Position numbers and translations under genes: made by a program. Below, piece after piece: positions 13,278 to 22,063 of a stretch of 27,072 nt of DNA (the first letter of the stretch is position 1; every line of letters begins with the position of its first letter). Location of the stretch: the NCBI GenBank assembly GCA_964438715.1, contig CAYTLQ010000016.1, positions 1 through 27,072 on the forward strand, read 5' to 3'. The notes beneath the pieces were generated by a model, which saw only the letters and a list, made by a program, of their open reading frames with translations, had not been told where the DNA came from and ran no database searches. This DNA is from CAYTLQ01 sp964438715. GTDB lineage: Bacteria; Bacteroidota; Ignavibacteria; Ignavibacteriales; Ignavibacteriaceae.

Positions 13278-14222
13278 ATGGATAATACGGTGAGCAAAAA
13301 TAAACAAGTTCTTGGCAGAGGATTGGATGCCCTCATCAATGCATCCCGTACCCCAATTGTACCAAACCTTCAAACCGGCACTCTTTCAGGGACTTCTGCA
13401 TCAGGGTCAATTCAAAAAATACCTGTTAAACTTATTTCACCTAATCCTTTTCAGCCTAGATTGGAATTCGAACCTGAAGCATTGGAAGAATTAAAAAAAT
13501 CAATTCTTAAAAATGGTCTCATTCAACCTATTACAGTGCGTAAATATGGCGATGGTTATCAGGTAATTTCCGGTGAGCGACGGCTCAGAGCATTTACCGA
13601 TATAGGGTATCAAGAAATTCCGGCATATATACTTGATGTTGTTAGTGATGAGTTAATGTTGGCTATGGCTCTAATTGAAAATATCCAGAGAGAAAATCTT
13701 AATCCTGTTGAAGTAGCTCTTGCCTATAAGCGTCTTCTCGATGAGTGTAAACTTACGCAGGAAGAAATTGCCGAAAGGGTGGGGAAAGATCGTTCTACAG
13801 TGACTAACACACTACGACTGCTGAAATTACCTGAAGAAATCAAATTAGCACTTTCAAAGGGTGAGTTAACAATGGGGCACGCCAGAGCACTAATCAATAT
13901 CCCTGAAAAAAATATCCAATTAGAAATTTATCGAAAGATAGTTGCTAACCACTTACCGGTTCGTAAAGTCGAGTCTCTGGTCAAAAATTACCTTACTGGA
14001 AAAGATATTTCTGGAGGAAGTAAATCTAAGAACAAATCGCTTGGGCATGCAAATACTTCTGTTCAGATGATTGAAGACCGGCTGAGAAGGTTATTCGGCA
14101 CCAAAGTTACCTGTAAATTACAGAATAATGGTCAGGGAGAAATTACTCTGGAATTCTACTCAAAAGACGAATTAGAACGACTACTTGATTTATTTGATGA
14201 AATCGAAAAAAATGTTCATTAA
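13278..14222 (+). CDS. parB: Chromosome partitioning protein ParB (Spo0J)
   Basis: A 314-residue ParB CTPase/DNA-binding protein. An N-terminal LGRGLDALI (12-20) is the usual ParA-stimulating segment. The ParB/sulfiredoxin CTP-binding domain has NPFQPR (56-61), GERR (99-102) and ENIQREN (134-140). A helix-turn-helix follows (LTQEEIAERVGKDRSTVTN, about 155-173) and a C-terminal dimerisation domain covers about 260-314. ParB loads at parS and spreads as a CTP-dependent clamp. It is 1 bp after parA and overlaps the DUF5683 gene, the common Bacteroidota order. Confidence 0.96.
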   Translation: MDNTVSKNKQVLGRGLDALINASRTPIVPNLQTGTLSGTSASGSIQKIPVKLISPNPFQPRLEFEPEALEELKKSILKNGLIQPITVRKYGDGYQVISGERRLRAFTDIGYQEIPAYILDVVSDELMLAMALIENIQRENLNPVEVALAYKRLLDECKLTQEEIAERVGKDRSTVTNTLRLLKLPEEIKLALSKGELTMGHARALINIPEKNIQLEIYRKIVANHLPVRKVESLVKNYLTGKDISGGSKSKNKSLGHANTSVQMIEDRLRRLFGTKVTCKLQNNGQGEITLEFYSKDELERLLDLFDEIEKNVH

Positions 14223-14676
14223 AATAGTCACAACAGTTTTTATACTTGTGCTTTTTAATACCAGCTCAGCTCAATCGAATACAGATACAATTTTTCAAAT
14301 GCAAAAATCACCTTGGGGGGCAGTTTTAAGGAGTGCTATTTTGCCTGGGTTCGGACAGTATTATAATGAATCTTATTGGAAAATACCGATAGTCTGGGGT
14401 GTATTAACCTGGTTTACATATAACTACACCATTTTAAACAATGATTACAAATTTTACAGGGACCGATATATATCCACAGCTAACCCTAATGATAAAACAT
14501 TAAGAGATGATTTCAGAGATGAACGGGACATGTTTGCAATTTATCTGGGGCTTACTTATCTCGCTAATCTTCTTGATGCTTATGTTGATGCACATATGTT
14601 TGATTTTACAGTCAAAGAATCATCTTCACTCTCCCCGGGTTATTTTTGTGAAATTAGTTTAAAGATTGCACTATGA
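14197..14676 (+). CDS. DUF5683 membrane/periplasmic protein
   Basis: A 159-residue protein from ATG 14197, inside the end of parB; a TTG at 14185 and a Met at 14212 are alternatives. A basic start and hydrophobic stretch ending NTSSAQS form a signal peptide. The following SPWGAVLRSAILPGFGQYYN, a hydrophobic helix (WKIPIVWGVLTWFTYNY), the NDYKFYRDRY segment and a second helix (AIYLGLTYLANLLDAYVDAHMF) match DUF5683, a family regularly found behind parAB in Bacteroidota. Its function is unknown; the parB linkage may be only historical. The stop overlaps the next gene by ATGA. Confidence 0.85.
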   Translation: MKSKKMFIKIVTTVFILVLFNTSSAQSNTDTIFQMQKSPWGAVLRSAILPGFGQYYNESYWKIPIVWGVLTWFTYNYTILNNDYKFYRDRYISTANPNDKTLRDDFRDERDMFAIYLGLTYLANLLDAYVDAHMFDFTVKESSSLSPGYFCEISLKIAL

Positions 14677-15395
14677 GTATTAATTTTAAGGGATTTCAGG
14701 TTTGTTCTCATTGTGCATCGATTAATTCACTTTACGCGATGAATTGCAGTTCCTGCCATTTTGTTCTTAGAAATAAAATACCAAATATTGATTTGTGGGA
14801 TACTATATTTCTGATCATCGAATCACCAAAAGAGGCTTTTACTAAAATTGTACAAAGTGAAAAAAAGAATTTTATATTTTTCCTTGCTTTGTTCGCCGGC
14901 TTCAAATTTTTTATTAATGCACATTTTATTGCGGTTGTTTTAGACTGGAATTTACCATTTAATTTTATCTCCGGTTTTTATTTCAGCTTTGTTGTCCTCA
15001 TACTCACATTACTGATATCGTATATTCTAAGGTTATTATTACATCCTGAAAAAACTAGAACGCGATTGAAGGATCACTTTGCCTCAGTTATTTACAGTTT
15101 TGTACCATTGATTTTGGCTTTATTGGTGTTACAGGTATCAGAGTTTGTAATATTCGGAGAAAACCTTTTGAATAAAGAGCCCTCTCCGTTTCTTATCCAG
15201 ATTTCTTTTGCATATCTTTTTTTGGGGTTGGAGTTAGCTTCGATTATCTGGTCAACTATTATCCTTGCCCGTTACTTTTTATTATATGGTTTAAAAAATC
15301 TTTATGCATATTTCATCGGGTTTGTCATCCTTTTGTGTTTTCATTCAGTTGCAATTTTATATATCTATTTAACAACACAATTTGGAATATTGTAG
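14673..15395 (+). CDS. Zinc-ribbon plus Yip1-like multi-pass membrane protein
   Basis: A 240-residue protein. The N-terminus has two CxxC pairs (Cys11/Cys14 and Cys25/Cys28), a zinc-ribbon pattern. After a soluble linker (DLWDTIFLIIESPKEAFTKI) come about five hydrophobic helices (around 70-90, 100-122, 145-165, 178-200 and 215-236), an arrangement resembling the Yip1/DUF1282 family, whose soluble prefix also contains a P-x-x-A/T-F motif. It overlaps the DUF5683 gene by four bases and nadB follows its stop with no gap. The function is unknown; the Yip1 link is a judgement from pattern. Confidence 0.65.
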   Translation: MSINFKGFQVCSHCASINSLYAMNCSSCHFVLRNKIPNIDLWDTIFLIIESPKEAFTKIVQSEKKNFIFFLALFAGFKFFINAHFIAVVLDWNLPFNFISGFYFSFVVLILTLLISYILRLLLHPEKTRTRLKDHFASVIYSFVPLILALLVLQVSEFVIFGENLLNKEPSPFLIQISFAYLFLGLELASIIWSTIILARYFLLYGLKNLYAYFIGFVILLCFHSVAILYIYLTTQFGIL

Positions 15396-17024
15396 GTGGA
15401 GATTAGGACACCAATTCTTATAATAGGTTCGGGGATTGCGGGCTTGTACACCGCTTTACAGTGTGCAAAAAAATCAAGCGTAATTCTTGTTACGAAGAAA
15501 AATACTACGGAGTCAAATACAAATTATGCCCAGGGCGGTATTGCATCTGTGTTTTCTCCGGAAGATAGTTTCGAAAAGCATATCGAAGATACACTCATTG
15601 CAGGAGCCGGGCTTTGCAATAGAAAAATGGTGGAGATACTCGTACGAGAAGGTCCCGACCATATAAAAACATTAATTGATATTGGCACAAGATTCACCCA
15701 AAAGAATAATAAACTTGAACTTGCCCGCGAAGGAGGCCATTCATTCGCAAGAATTGTTCATGCCCACGATCTTACGGGCAAGGAAGTAGAGAGAGCCCTC
15801 AATGAAAAAGTATTATCTGATAAAAACATAACAGTGCTTGAAAATCATCTCGCTATAGATCTTATCACTGAGCACAATATAAGGGATTTACGGCATCTAC
15901 CTATTAACAGCAGGCATTGTTTTGGTGCCTATGTTCTCGATAAAAACAAAAACCAGATTTTGACCATTATTGCCTCTGCTACCATCCTGGCAACGGGCGG
16001 TCTTGGGCAGGTATATCTGCATACTACAAATCCAACTATTGCAACCGGAGATGGATACGCTATGGCCTACAGAGCAGGTGCAAAAATGGCAAATATGGAA
16101 TTTATACAGTTTCATCCCACAGCCTTGTACAATCAATCCGGATTTCATCAGGAAAGTCAGGCTTTCCTTATTACAGAAGCTATGCGTGGTTATGGTGCTA
16201 AACTGCTTAATGTGAAAGGTGAGCGGTTTATGCAAAATTACGATTTAAGACTTGAGCTTGCACCTCGTGATATAGTTGCACGGGCAATTGATTCAGAATT
16301 AAAAAAATATGGTGATGATTTTGTATATCTTGATGTAACACATCTGAATTCCGAGAAAACAATTGAAAAATTCCCGAATATTTATAAAAAATGTTTCGAA
16401 TTAGGCATAGACATCACGAAACAGCCTATTCCGGTTGTACCTGCGGCACACTATGCATGTGGTGGAATAATTGTTGATGAGTATGGCAGAACCACTCTCC
16501 ACGGGCTGTATGCGGCTGGAGAAGTAGCAATGACCGGTGTACATGGAGCTAATAGGCTGGCAAGTAATTCGTTGCTGGAGGCTCTTGTTTTCTCATCTCG
16601 ATGTGCGTTAGGAATTGAGATTGATAAAAACTATCAGGATCAAAATACTCCAACTATTCCTGAATGGGATGATAGTGGTACATTAACTGTTGATGAAATG
16701 GTTTTAGTTTCGCACAGTGTGAAGGAGTTGCGGCAACTAATGTGGGATTATGTAGGTATTGTGCGTTCAAATCTTCGACTTGAATTCGCACAGCACCGGT
16801 TAAAAAACCTCTATGAGGAAGTAGAGAATTTTTATAAGAAAACAAAGGTTTTCGAGAGATTGATAGAGTTAAGAAATCTCATTACTTGTTCTCATCTCAT
16901 TGTTAAATGTGGTCTTCTGCGCAAAGAAAATCGTGGACTTCATTACAGCTTAGATTATCTATCTTCTCCCCAGGAGTATCCTGCAAGAGATACTATAATT
17001 CAAAATACCTACCAAAAGTCTTAA
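15396..17024 (+). CDS. nadB: L-aspartate oxidase
   Basis: A 542-residue flavoenzyme that oxidises L-aspartate to iminoaspartate, the first step of de novo NAD synthesis; it feeds quinolinate synthase NadA, which is not in the window. Visible are the FAD-binding IIGSGIAGLYTALQ (9-22), NYAQGGIA, EGGHSFARIVHAHD, FIQFHPTALY, TEAMRGYGA, HYACGGI and GLYAAGEVAMTGVHGANRLA, all diagnostic for NadB over succinate dehydrogenase. The GTG start is immediately after the upstream stop codon. The 3' end overlaps the convergent Ppx/GppA gene by 32 bp. Confidence 0.96.
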   Translation: MEIRTPILIIGSGIAGLYTALQCAKKSSVILVTKKNTTESNTNYAQGGIASVFSPEDSFEKHIEDTLIAGAGLCNRKMVEILVREGPDHIKTLIDIGTRFTQKNNKLELAREGGHSFARIVHAHDLTGKEVERALNEKVLSDKNITVLENHLAIDLITEHNIRDLRHLPINSRHCFGAYVLDKNKNQILTIIASATILATGGLGQVYLHTTNPTIATGDGYAMAYRAGAKMANMEFIQFHPTALYNQSGFHQESQAFLITEAMRGYGAKLLNVKGERFMQNYDLRLELAPRDIVARAIDSELKKYGDDFVYLDVTHLNSEKTIEKFPNIYKKCFELGIDITKQPIPVVPAAHYACGGIIVDEYGRTTLHGLYAAGEVAMTGVHGANRLASNSLLEALVFSSRCALGIEIDKNYQDQNTPTIPEWDDSGTLTVDEMVLVSHSVKELRQLMWDYVGIVRSNLRLEFAQHRLKNLYEEVENFYKKTKVFERLIELRNLITCSHLIVKCGLLRKENRGLHYSLDYLSSPQEYPARDTIIQNTYQKS

Positions 17025-17931
17025 GACAATATTTTCTTACTGCCCCATACCTTATTCCCTTCGTGCTGACATGTACATCAGAAACATTTAAAGTTGAGAG
17101 TATCACAAGAAGCAAGAGAGTTCCTGCAAAAAGGACATCTTCTCTTCCTTTTACAACATTACCATACTGATATAATAAATTATCCGGCGATAAAGCTGCA
17201 ATTTGTTTGAGGAATTCTTCCAGTTCTTGTAAATACAAAACAGAACCGCTTATTTTCTCCTCATCATAGGTTTTTATACCCGCCTTCATACATGCTAATG
17301 TTGTTGGTGTACCGGCAATTGCTATCACTTTTGCATCAAAGTCAGATAATTTCGGTAGTTCATTTACGAAAATACTTTTAACTGTTTTTCCCAGATGAAC
17401 GAAATTCGAACTGCTACCTGATGAAATAATTTGTTCTGTTAGTGAAACAGCCCCAACTTTAAAGCTGTTTCTATAAGTGATCTTATCACCTATCCCGATA
17501 ACAATTTCAGTACTTCCGCCCCCAATATCAATGATAACTGATTGCAACTTTGTGCTGGTAATTTCGGCTGCACCCAAATACGCGAGTTCGGCTTCTTCTT
17601 CACCACTGAGAACTGAAACTTCAATTCCGATTTTACTTTTAATTTCCTGAATCAAATCTAATGAATCAGATGCGGTTCTGAATGGATATGTACCTGAGGC
17701 TAAAATAATACTGCAATTTGAAAGTTTTGCCTCATGATGGTACTTTTGCAATATTTCTAAAACCATCTGCTTACGACCAGGGTCAAAAGGTTTACCGGGT
17801 TTTAATCCTTTTCCTAACCTTGGAATTTCCTGAAAATTCTTTACAGTTTTGATAGTTTTATTTTGTTCATCTATATCAGCTAAAAGCATCAGTATAGTGT
17901 TGGTACCAATATCAATTGATGCAATGTTCAT
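16993..17931 (-). CDS. Ppx/GppA-family phosphatase
   Basis: A 312-residue actin-like ATPase-fold protein of the exopolyphosphatase / pppGpp phosphohydrolase family. Motifs: SIDIGTNTILML (5-16, phosphate 1), ILASGTYPFRTASD, SGEEEAELAY, and VIDIGGGSTEIVIG (phosphate 2). It has the short two-domain form with no C-terminal HD-like extension, so polyphosphate and (p)ppGpp hydrolysis cannot be told apart. It is convergent with and overlaps the end of nadB, and divergent from the membrane protein at 17968 with a 36-bp gap that must hold both promoters. Confidence 0.92.
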   Translation of the reverse strand: MNIASIDIGTNTILMLLADIDEQNKTIKTVKNFQEIPRLGKGLKPGKPFDPGRKQMVLEILQKYHHEAKLSNCSIILASGTYPFRTASDSLDLIQEIKSKIGIEVSVLSGEEEAELAYLGAAEITSTKLQSVIIDIGGGSTEIVIGIGDKITYRNSFKVGAVSLTEQIISSGSSSNFVHLGKTVKSIFVNELPKLSDFDAKVIAIAGTPTTLACMKAGIKTYDEEKISGSVLYLQELEEFLKQIAALSPDNLLYQYGNVVKGREDVLFAGTLLLLVILSTLNVSDVHVSTKGIRYGAVRKYCLKTFGRYFEL

Positions 17932-17967
17932 ATTTTTTGATTATTATTGTAATTCAAATTCTTCTTA

Positions 17968-18504
17968 ATGATTATGGATAAAATAAATAAATTTTCGAGA
18001 ATCATTCTCGTTTTGCTTCTTGTTTCGGGTGTTATTTGGATTGGTTCCTCTATAACGAGAATGATGACAACATACTACCTTTTTCAAGGAACACAATTTG
18101 AATTAAATTATTTTGTAAATGATTCTAATCTGGAGTCGCTTTTACTGTTAATTGCTCCTGCCGTTACAATTACTACAGTTTCTTATTTGAGTTTTCTCTT
18201 CTTTTTCTTTTTATTTTTAATTTTAAGCAAATTAAAACCAAAAACTCATGGTTGGCTTTTTATTTCATCCGTATTAGTTATCCTCACAGCCCCTTTTGAA
18301 TTATTTCTAATATACAAATTCGATTATCCTTATTTAACAAGTGCTTTTGGAACTGGTTTTGATGCCCAAAAAATATTGGCAGATATTATTTCCCGGTTCA
18401 CAATTTTAGGCGGTTTTTCCTTTGTTGAGTTGCTTTGTTATTTCGTAATACTTGTACTTTTTGTTTTTCAACCACTGACAATGAAAAGAAACAAAGAACA
18501 ATGA
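17968..18504 (+). CDS. Four-helix membrane protein of unknown function
   Basis: A 178-residue protein I do not recognise. It has four hydrophobic stretches (about 10-30, 50-82, 95-115 and 145-172), the second very Phe/Leu-rich, with short polar loops and a basic C-terminus. ATG 17968 or 17974 could start it; no clear ribosome binding site is seen. Its stop overlaps the start of the next gene (ATGA), so it heads the run to aroQ and the HAD gene. Confidence 0.7.
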   Translation: MIMDKINKFSRIILVLLLVSGVIWIGSSITRMMTTYYLFQGTQFELNYFVNDSNLESLLLLIAPAVTITTVSYLSFLFFFFLFLILSKLKPKTHGWLFISSVLVILTAPFELFLIYKFDYPYLTSAFGTGFDAQKILADIISRFTILGGFSFVELLCYFVILVLFVFQPLTMKRNKEQ

Positions 18505-18779
18505 AATTAAAAGAAAAAGAATTTGAAGAAATTATTGATGACCTGAAATCTTTAGCCAATCAGTTGGGAGCATCTGTCCGATTTGAGAAAGGGGACTTTA
18601 AGGGTGGATACTGTATTGTTCAGGATAAAAAACAAATAGTAATAAATAAGATTGCAACTACCCAGAAAAAGGCGGTTATTTTAGCTACTGCTCTAAAGGA
18701 ACTCGGTGTTGATAATATTTACATTGCTCCAAAGCTCCGGGAAGTAATTGAAGAAATGATTGAATCGGAACCAAAATGA
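18501..18779 (+). CDS. Small conserved-looking protein of unknown function
   Basis: A 92-residue soluble protein starting at the ATGA overlap at 18501. An upstream in-frame start at 18435 would run deep inside the membrane-protein gene and is rejected. The sequence alternates helix (residues 1-20), strands around VRFEKGDFKGGYCIVQDKK and VINKI, and helix (ALKELGVDNIYIAPKLREVIEEM). The pattern of a Gly-Gly-Tyr-Cys turn followed by a strand suggests a compact alpha/beta domain. Related-looking hypothetical proteins occur beside aroQ in this group as far as I recall, but no function is known. Four bases overlap aroQ. Confidence 0.7.
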   Translation: MKLKEKEFEEIIDDLKSLANQLGASVRFEKGDFKGGYCIVQDKKQIVINKIATTQKKAVILATALKELGVDNIYIAPKLREVIEEMIESEPK

Positions 18780-19210
18780 AGATTCTTGTTCTTAGTGGTC
18801 CGAATTTAAATCTATTAGAATTAAGGGATAGGGAGCATTATGGAACATTAAATATGGATAAGATCATTGAAATAATGAGAAAAGAGTTCCCTAAAATCGA
18901 AATTACTCATTATCAGTCAAATCTGGAGGGAGAATTAATAAACTACATTCAGGATGCTCCCAAAAATTACGATGCAATAATAATTAATCCAGGTGGTTAC
19001 TCCCACACATCTGTTGCAATCAGAGATGCCTTAGAAATGTGCAAAATTCCGAAGGTAGAAGTTCATTTATCAAATATATTAGCTAGAGAAAGCTTTAGAA
19101 ACATATCTATAACTGCTTCTGTATGCAATGGTTATATATCAGGATTTAAAGAAATAAGTTATTTATCTGCTGTTTACACAATTTTAAAGATTACCGGAGT
19201 TAAAATTTAA
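18776..19210 (+). CDS. aroQ: 3-Dehydroquinate dehydratase, type II
   Basis: A 144-residue type II enzyme that dehydrates 3-dehydroquinate to 3-dehydroshikimate in aromatic amino-acid synthesis; the dodecameric flavodoxin-like form. Motifs: LSGPNLNLLELRDREHYG (6-23), INPGGYSHTSVAIRDAL (70-86), EVHLSNILARESFR (95-108) and GYISGFKEISY. Catalytic Arg17 and Tyr22, Asn71, His77, His97 and Arg108 correspond to the residues known in the Mycobacterium enzyme. It overlaps both neighbours by one to four bases. Confidence 0.96.
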   Translation: MKILVLSGPNLNLLELRDREHYGTLNMDKIIEIMRKEFPKIEITHYQSNLEGELINYIQDAPKNYDAIIINPGGYSHTSVAIRDALEMCKIPKVEVHLSNILARESFRNISITASVCNGYISGFKEISYLSAVYTILKITGVKI

Positions 19211-19893
19211 TGATAAGAGCAATAGTGTTCGATCTTGATAATACATTAGTTGATTTTATGAAAATGAAGCGGATGGCAGTTGAAGCGGCTGTTCCATCAA
19301 TGATTGATGCCGGACTAAATCTTGATGAAAAAGTTATAATACAGATGATTAATGATATTTACAAGGAGCAGGGAATTGAGTACCAGCAGGTATTTGATGT
19401 TTTACTTCAGAAAACAATTGGAAAACTTGATTATAAAATACTTTCTGCAGGAATAGTTGCATACAGGAGGGCTAGAGAAGCCGCACTAATTCCGTATCCA
19501 CATGTTTATTATACTCTTAATTCTCTCGCAAAATTGGGTATAAAAATGGGGGTACTTTCAGATGCTCCCGGAAAGGAAGCGTGGTTAAGGCTCGCTTATA
19601 TGAATTTTCATCATTTTTTTGATGCAGTTGTAACATTTGATGATACCGGAGAGAGAAAACCGAGTCCTGCTCCGTTTTTAAAGATACTTGAAAAACTTGA
19701 AAGTTCGCCAAAAGAAACTTTGATGGTTGGGGATTGGGTTGAAAGGGATATTATTGGTGCTGCCGGTTTAGGGATGAAAACAGCATTTGCCAAATATGGT
19801 GATACTTTTGAAACCAAAACTCATAGTGCAAATTATACACTAAACGATATTTCTGAACTTATCCAGATTATCAAAAAAGAAAATAACTTGTAA
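19210..19893 (+). CDS. HAD-superfamily hydrolase
   Basis: A 227-residue HAD phosphatase-type protein. All four HAD motifs are visible: VFDLDNTLVDF (6-16; Asp8 nucleophile, Asp10 acid), GVLSDAPG (motif II Ser), the Lys of GERKPSPAPFLK (motif III) and MVGDWVERDIIGA (motif IV). The helical insert between motifs I and II marks subfamily I caps, as in phosphoglycolate phosphatase or pyrimidine nucleotidases. The substrate cannot be read from sequence. It begins on the last base of the aroQ stop codon. Confidence 0.9.
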   Translation: MIRAIVFDLDNTLVDFMKMKRMAVEAAVPSMIDAGLNLDEKVIIQMINDIYKEQGIEYQQVFDVLLQKTIGKLDYKILSAGIVAYRRAREAALIPYPHVYYTLNSLAKLGIKMGVLSDAPGKEAWLRLAYMNFHHFFDAVVTFDDTGERKPSPAPFLKILEKLESSPKETLMVGDWVERDIIGAAGLGMKTAFAKYGDTFETKTHSANYTLNDISELIQIIKKENNL

Positions 19894-19931
19894 GATAAAG
19901 TTAAAGTAGTTGTTGTTCTTTTCCTCTAAAC

Positions 19932-19962
19932 TTGCTTATCAAAAAGCTTTTATTTATCTTTG
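19932..19962 (+). promoter_or_regulatory. Bacteroidota-type promoter for merR and tRNA-Pro
   Basis: TTG at 19932-19934 and TATCTTTG at 19955-19962, separated by 20 bases, exactly fit the TTG / TAnnTTTG consensus known for Bacteroidota housekeeping sigma factors. Transcription would begin near 19969, 15 bases before the GTG start of merR. Confidence 0.7.
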
Positions 19963-19983
19963 TTTAAGAAATAGATTTAAGCT

Positions 19984-20409
19984 GTGAAGGACTTTAGTAT
20001 AAAAACACCTTACTATTCTATCAGTGAGGTTAGTAAAATAACTGAGATAGAACAATATGTCCTCAGGTATTGGGAAAGTGAATTTGAACAATTGAAACCC
20101 CAGAAAAACAGAGCAGGGAACAGAGCTTATACGAACAAAGATATACAACTTATCTTATTAATTAAATCTCTCCTGCGTGAAAAAAAATATACAATTGATG
20201 GCGCTAAAAAAATTCTTGAAGAGAAAACTTCCAATAAAGTTTTGTCACCGGAATCTGAGAGTGATAATTCTGTAAACGAAATAGAAACAAAACAGGAAAA
20301 CACTCAGTCGCTATCAACAGAAAAAAGGATTGATAATAACAATTCCGAACTGAAAAAAGATCTTTTAGAGATAAAAAAATTACTTGAAGATATACTAAAG
20401 ATTCTTTGA
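19984..20409 (+). CDS. MerR-family transcriptional regulator
   Basis: A 141-residue protein from a GTG start. Residues about 10-80 are a MerR-type winged helix-turn-helix: YYSISEVSKITEIEQYVLRY, then WESEF, the QKNRAGNRAYTNKDI wing and a final helix (LIKSLLREKKYTIDGAKKIL). Instead of the usual metal- or drug-binding dimer helix, the rest is a low-complexity acidic/Asn-rich linker (about 85-120) ending in a Leu/Lys/Glu-rich helix likely to form a coiled coil. It is the short MerR form common in Bacteroidota, with no known ligand. The stop codon abuts the tRNA-Pro. Confidence 0.88.
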   Translation: MKDFSIKTPYYSISEVSKITEIEQYVLRYWESEFEQLKPQKNRAGNRAYTNKDIQLILLIKSLLREKKYTIDGAKKILEEKTSNKVLSPESESDNSVNEIETKQENTQSLSTEKRIDNNNSELKKDLLEIKKLLEDILKIL

Positions 20410-20483
<74 letters not shown>

Positions 20484-20487
20484 CAAT

Positions 20488-20518
20488 AAAAGGTACTCGA
20501 TTGGGTACCTTTTTTTTT
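20488..20518 (+). terminator. Rho-independent terminator after tRNA-Pro
   Basis: AAAGGTAC (20489-20496) pairs with GTACCTTT (20505-20512) around an eight-base loop and runs into nine T residues. It starts five bases after the tRNA and ends the merR-tRNA unit. Confidence 0.9.
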
Positions 20519-20566
20519 ACGCAATTCTGTATTTTTATTTTTTATTTTTATTGAATTGGATTCATA

Positions 20567-22063
20567 ATGTACACTGAAGGTTTAGAGGATAAACCAAAGT
20601 GCCACTGCGGCATATTCGGAATTTTTGGAGATGACAATTCTGCCCTGCAAACTTATTATGGTTTACATGCCTTGCAACACAGGGGACAAGAAGCTAGCGG
20701 CATAATTGTGAGAAATGAAGGAAATAATGGAGCACCCGTCTTTAGGATAAAGAAAGGGGAGGGGCTGGTATCCGAAGTTTTTTCGTCCGTTGATGACTGG
20801 CAAATGGAATTAAACGGAAATGCGGCAATCGGACATAATAGATATTCAACTACAGGTGCATCAAACTCAAGAAAAAATATTCAACCTCTTTATGTAAATT
20901 ACCGAATGGGGAATCTTGCCATTGCGCATAACGGGAACCTGACAAATGAAAAGACTCTTCGCGAACAATTAATTGAAGAAGGCTCCATATTTCAAACCAC
21001 TTCAGATACAGAAGTATTTTTACATCTTATTGCTAAATCGCGATTAGATTCACAAAAAGATCAGGTTATTGAAGCGCTCGAAAAAATTGAAGGAGCCTTT
21101 AGTGTTGTACTTCTTACTAACACAATGCTGATTGCTGCCAGAGACCCACACGGATTCAGACCCTTAGCAATGGGTAGAAAAAATGGAGCATTTGTTTTTG
21201 CATCGGAAACATGTGCATTCGATATTATCTCTGCTGAATTTATTAGGGATGTAGAGCCGGGAGAAGTTATTATAATTGATGATGAAGTTATTAAAACAGG
21301 AATCGTAAAGTCCTATTTCCTCAACTCAAAGAAAAATATTGACGCGCCTAAGCACTGTATATTTGAGTATGTTTATTTTTCCAGACCTGATAGTTTAATT
21401 TTTGGGCATAGTGTTGATAAAATTCGGCGAAGATTAGGAAAGATTCTTGCCGAGAAATATCCGGTTCGCGATAAAGATGGAGAAAAAGTAGCCGTGATCA
21501 GTGTTCCTGACAGTTCTAATACTGCCGCTTTAGGTTATGCATCTACTTTGAAAAAAATGGGAATAGATGCAAAATTTGAAATCGGATTAATCCGGAGCCA
21601 CTATATTGGCAGAACATTCATTCAACCGGGACAGCAGAGAAGGGAAATTGGTGTAAAAATTAAGTTCAACCCGGTTAGGGGGGTGTTAAAAGATAAAACC
21701 ATTGTCGTTGTTGATGATTCTATAGTAAGGGGTACAACATCAAAACAACTTATCTCATTAATACGGGAATGCGGTCCAAAAGAAATTCATATGAGAATTT
21801 CCTCACCGCAAATTCTTCATCCATGTTACTATGGAATGGATTTTCCATCTAAAGAAGAACTTATTGCAAATAAAATGAAAGGAAATCTGGAAAGTATAAA
21901 GAATTACCTTGGAGTAGATTCATTAAACTATTTAACAATTGATGAATTGTTATCATCAGTTTATGAAGAACCAGTACAAAATTTTTGTACATCATGTTTT
22001 TCAGGTAATTATCCTACTCGGGTTGATTCTTCATTCAAGAAAGAGATATATGAGATCCTTTAA
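20567..22063 (+). CDS. purF: Amidophosphoribosyltransferase
   Basis: A 498-residue enzyme for the first committed step of purine synthesis (glutamine plus PRPP to phosphoribosylamine). The N-terminal class II glutaminase begins after a short propeptide: CGIFGIFG at 14-21, with Cys14 the expected nucleophile after cleavage, then HRGQEASG and NGNL. The C-terminal phosphoribosyltransferase carries IVVVDDSIVRGTT (379-391). Cys264, Cys420 and the CxxC at 474-477 match the positions of the 4Fe-4S cluster cysteines in the Bacillus-type enzyme, making it the oxygen-sensitive iron-sulfur form. Its last 14 bases overlap the subtilase gene. Confidence 0.97.
   Translation: MYTEGLEDKPKCHCGIFGIFGDDNSALQTYYGLHALQHRGQEASGIIVRNEGNNGAPVFRIKKGEGLVSEVFSSVDDWQMELNGNAAIGHNRYSTTGASNSRKNIQPLYVNYRMGNLAIAHNGNLTNEKTLREQLIEEGSIFQTTSDTEVFLHLIAKSRLDSQKDQVIEALEKIEGAFSVVLLTNTMLIAARDPHGFRPLAMGRKNGAFVFASETCAFDIISAEFIRDVEPGEVIIIDDEVIKTGIVKSYFLNSKKNIDAPKHCIFEYVYFSRPDSLIFGHSVDKIRRRLGKILAEKYPVRDKDGEKVAVISVPDSSNTAALGYASTLKKMGIDAKFEIGLIRSHYIGRTFIQPGQQRREIGVKIKFNPVRGVLKDKTIVVVDDSIVRGTTSKQLISLIRECGPKEIHMRISSPQILHPCYYGMDFPSKEELIANKMKGNLESIKNYLGVDSLNYLTIDELLSSVYEEPVQNFCTSCFSGNYPTRVDSSFKKEIYEIL

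Noticed and set aside
15897..16235. 112-residue ORF antisense to nadB
   Set aside because: It is contained in the strongly supported nadB frame and has no start signal or recognisable motif.
18435..18500. Longer start for the small protein before aroQ
   Set aside because: These 22 codons lie in the membrane-protein gene in another frame; the ATGA overlap at 18501 is the normal coupled start.
21939..22049. N-terminal 37-residue extension of the subtilase into purF
   Set aside because: The ATG at 22050 directly precedes a good signal peptide; the extension lies within the iron-sulfur CxxC region of purF in another frame.
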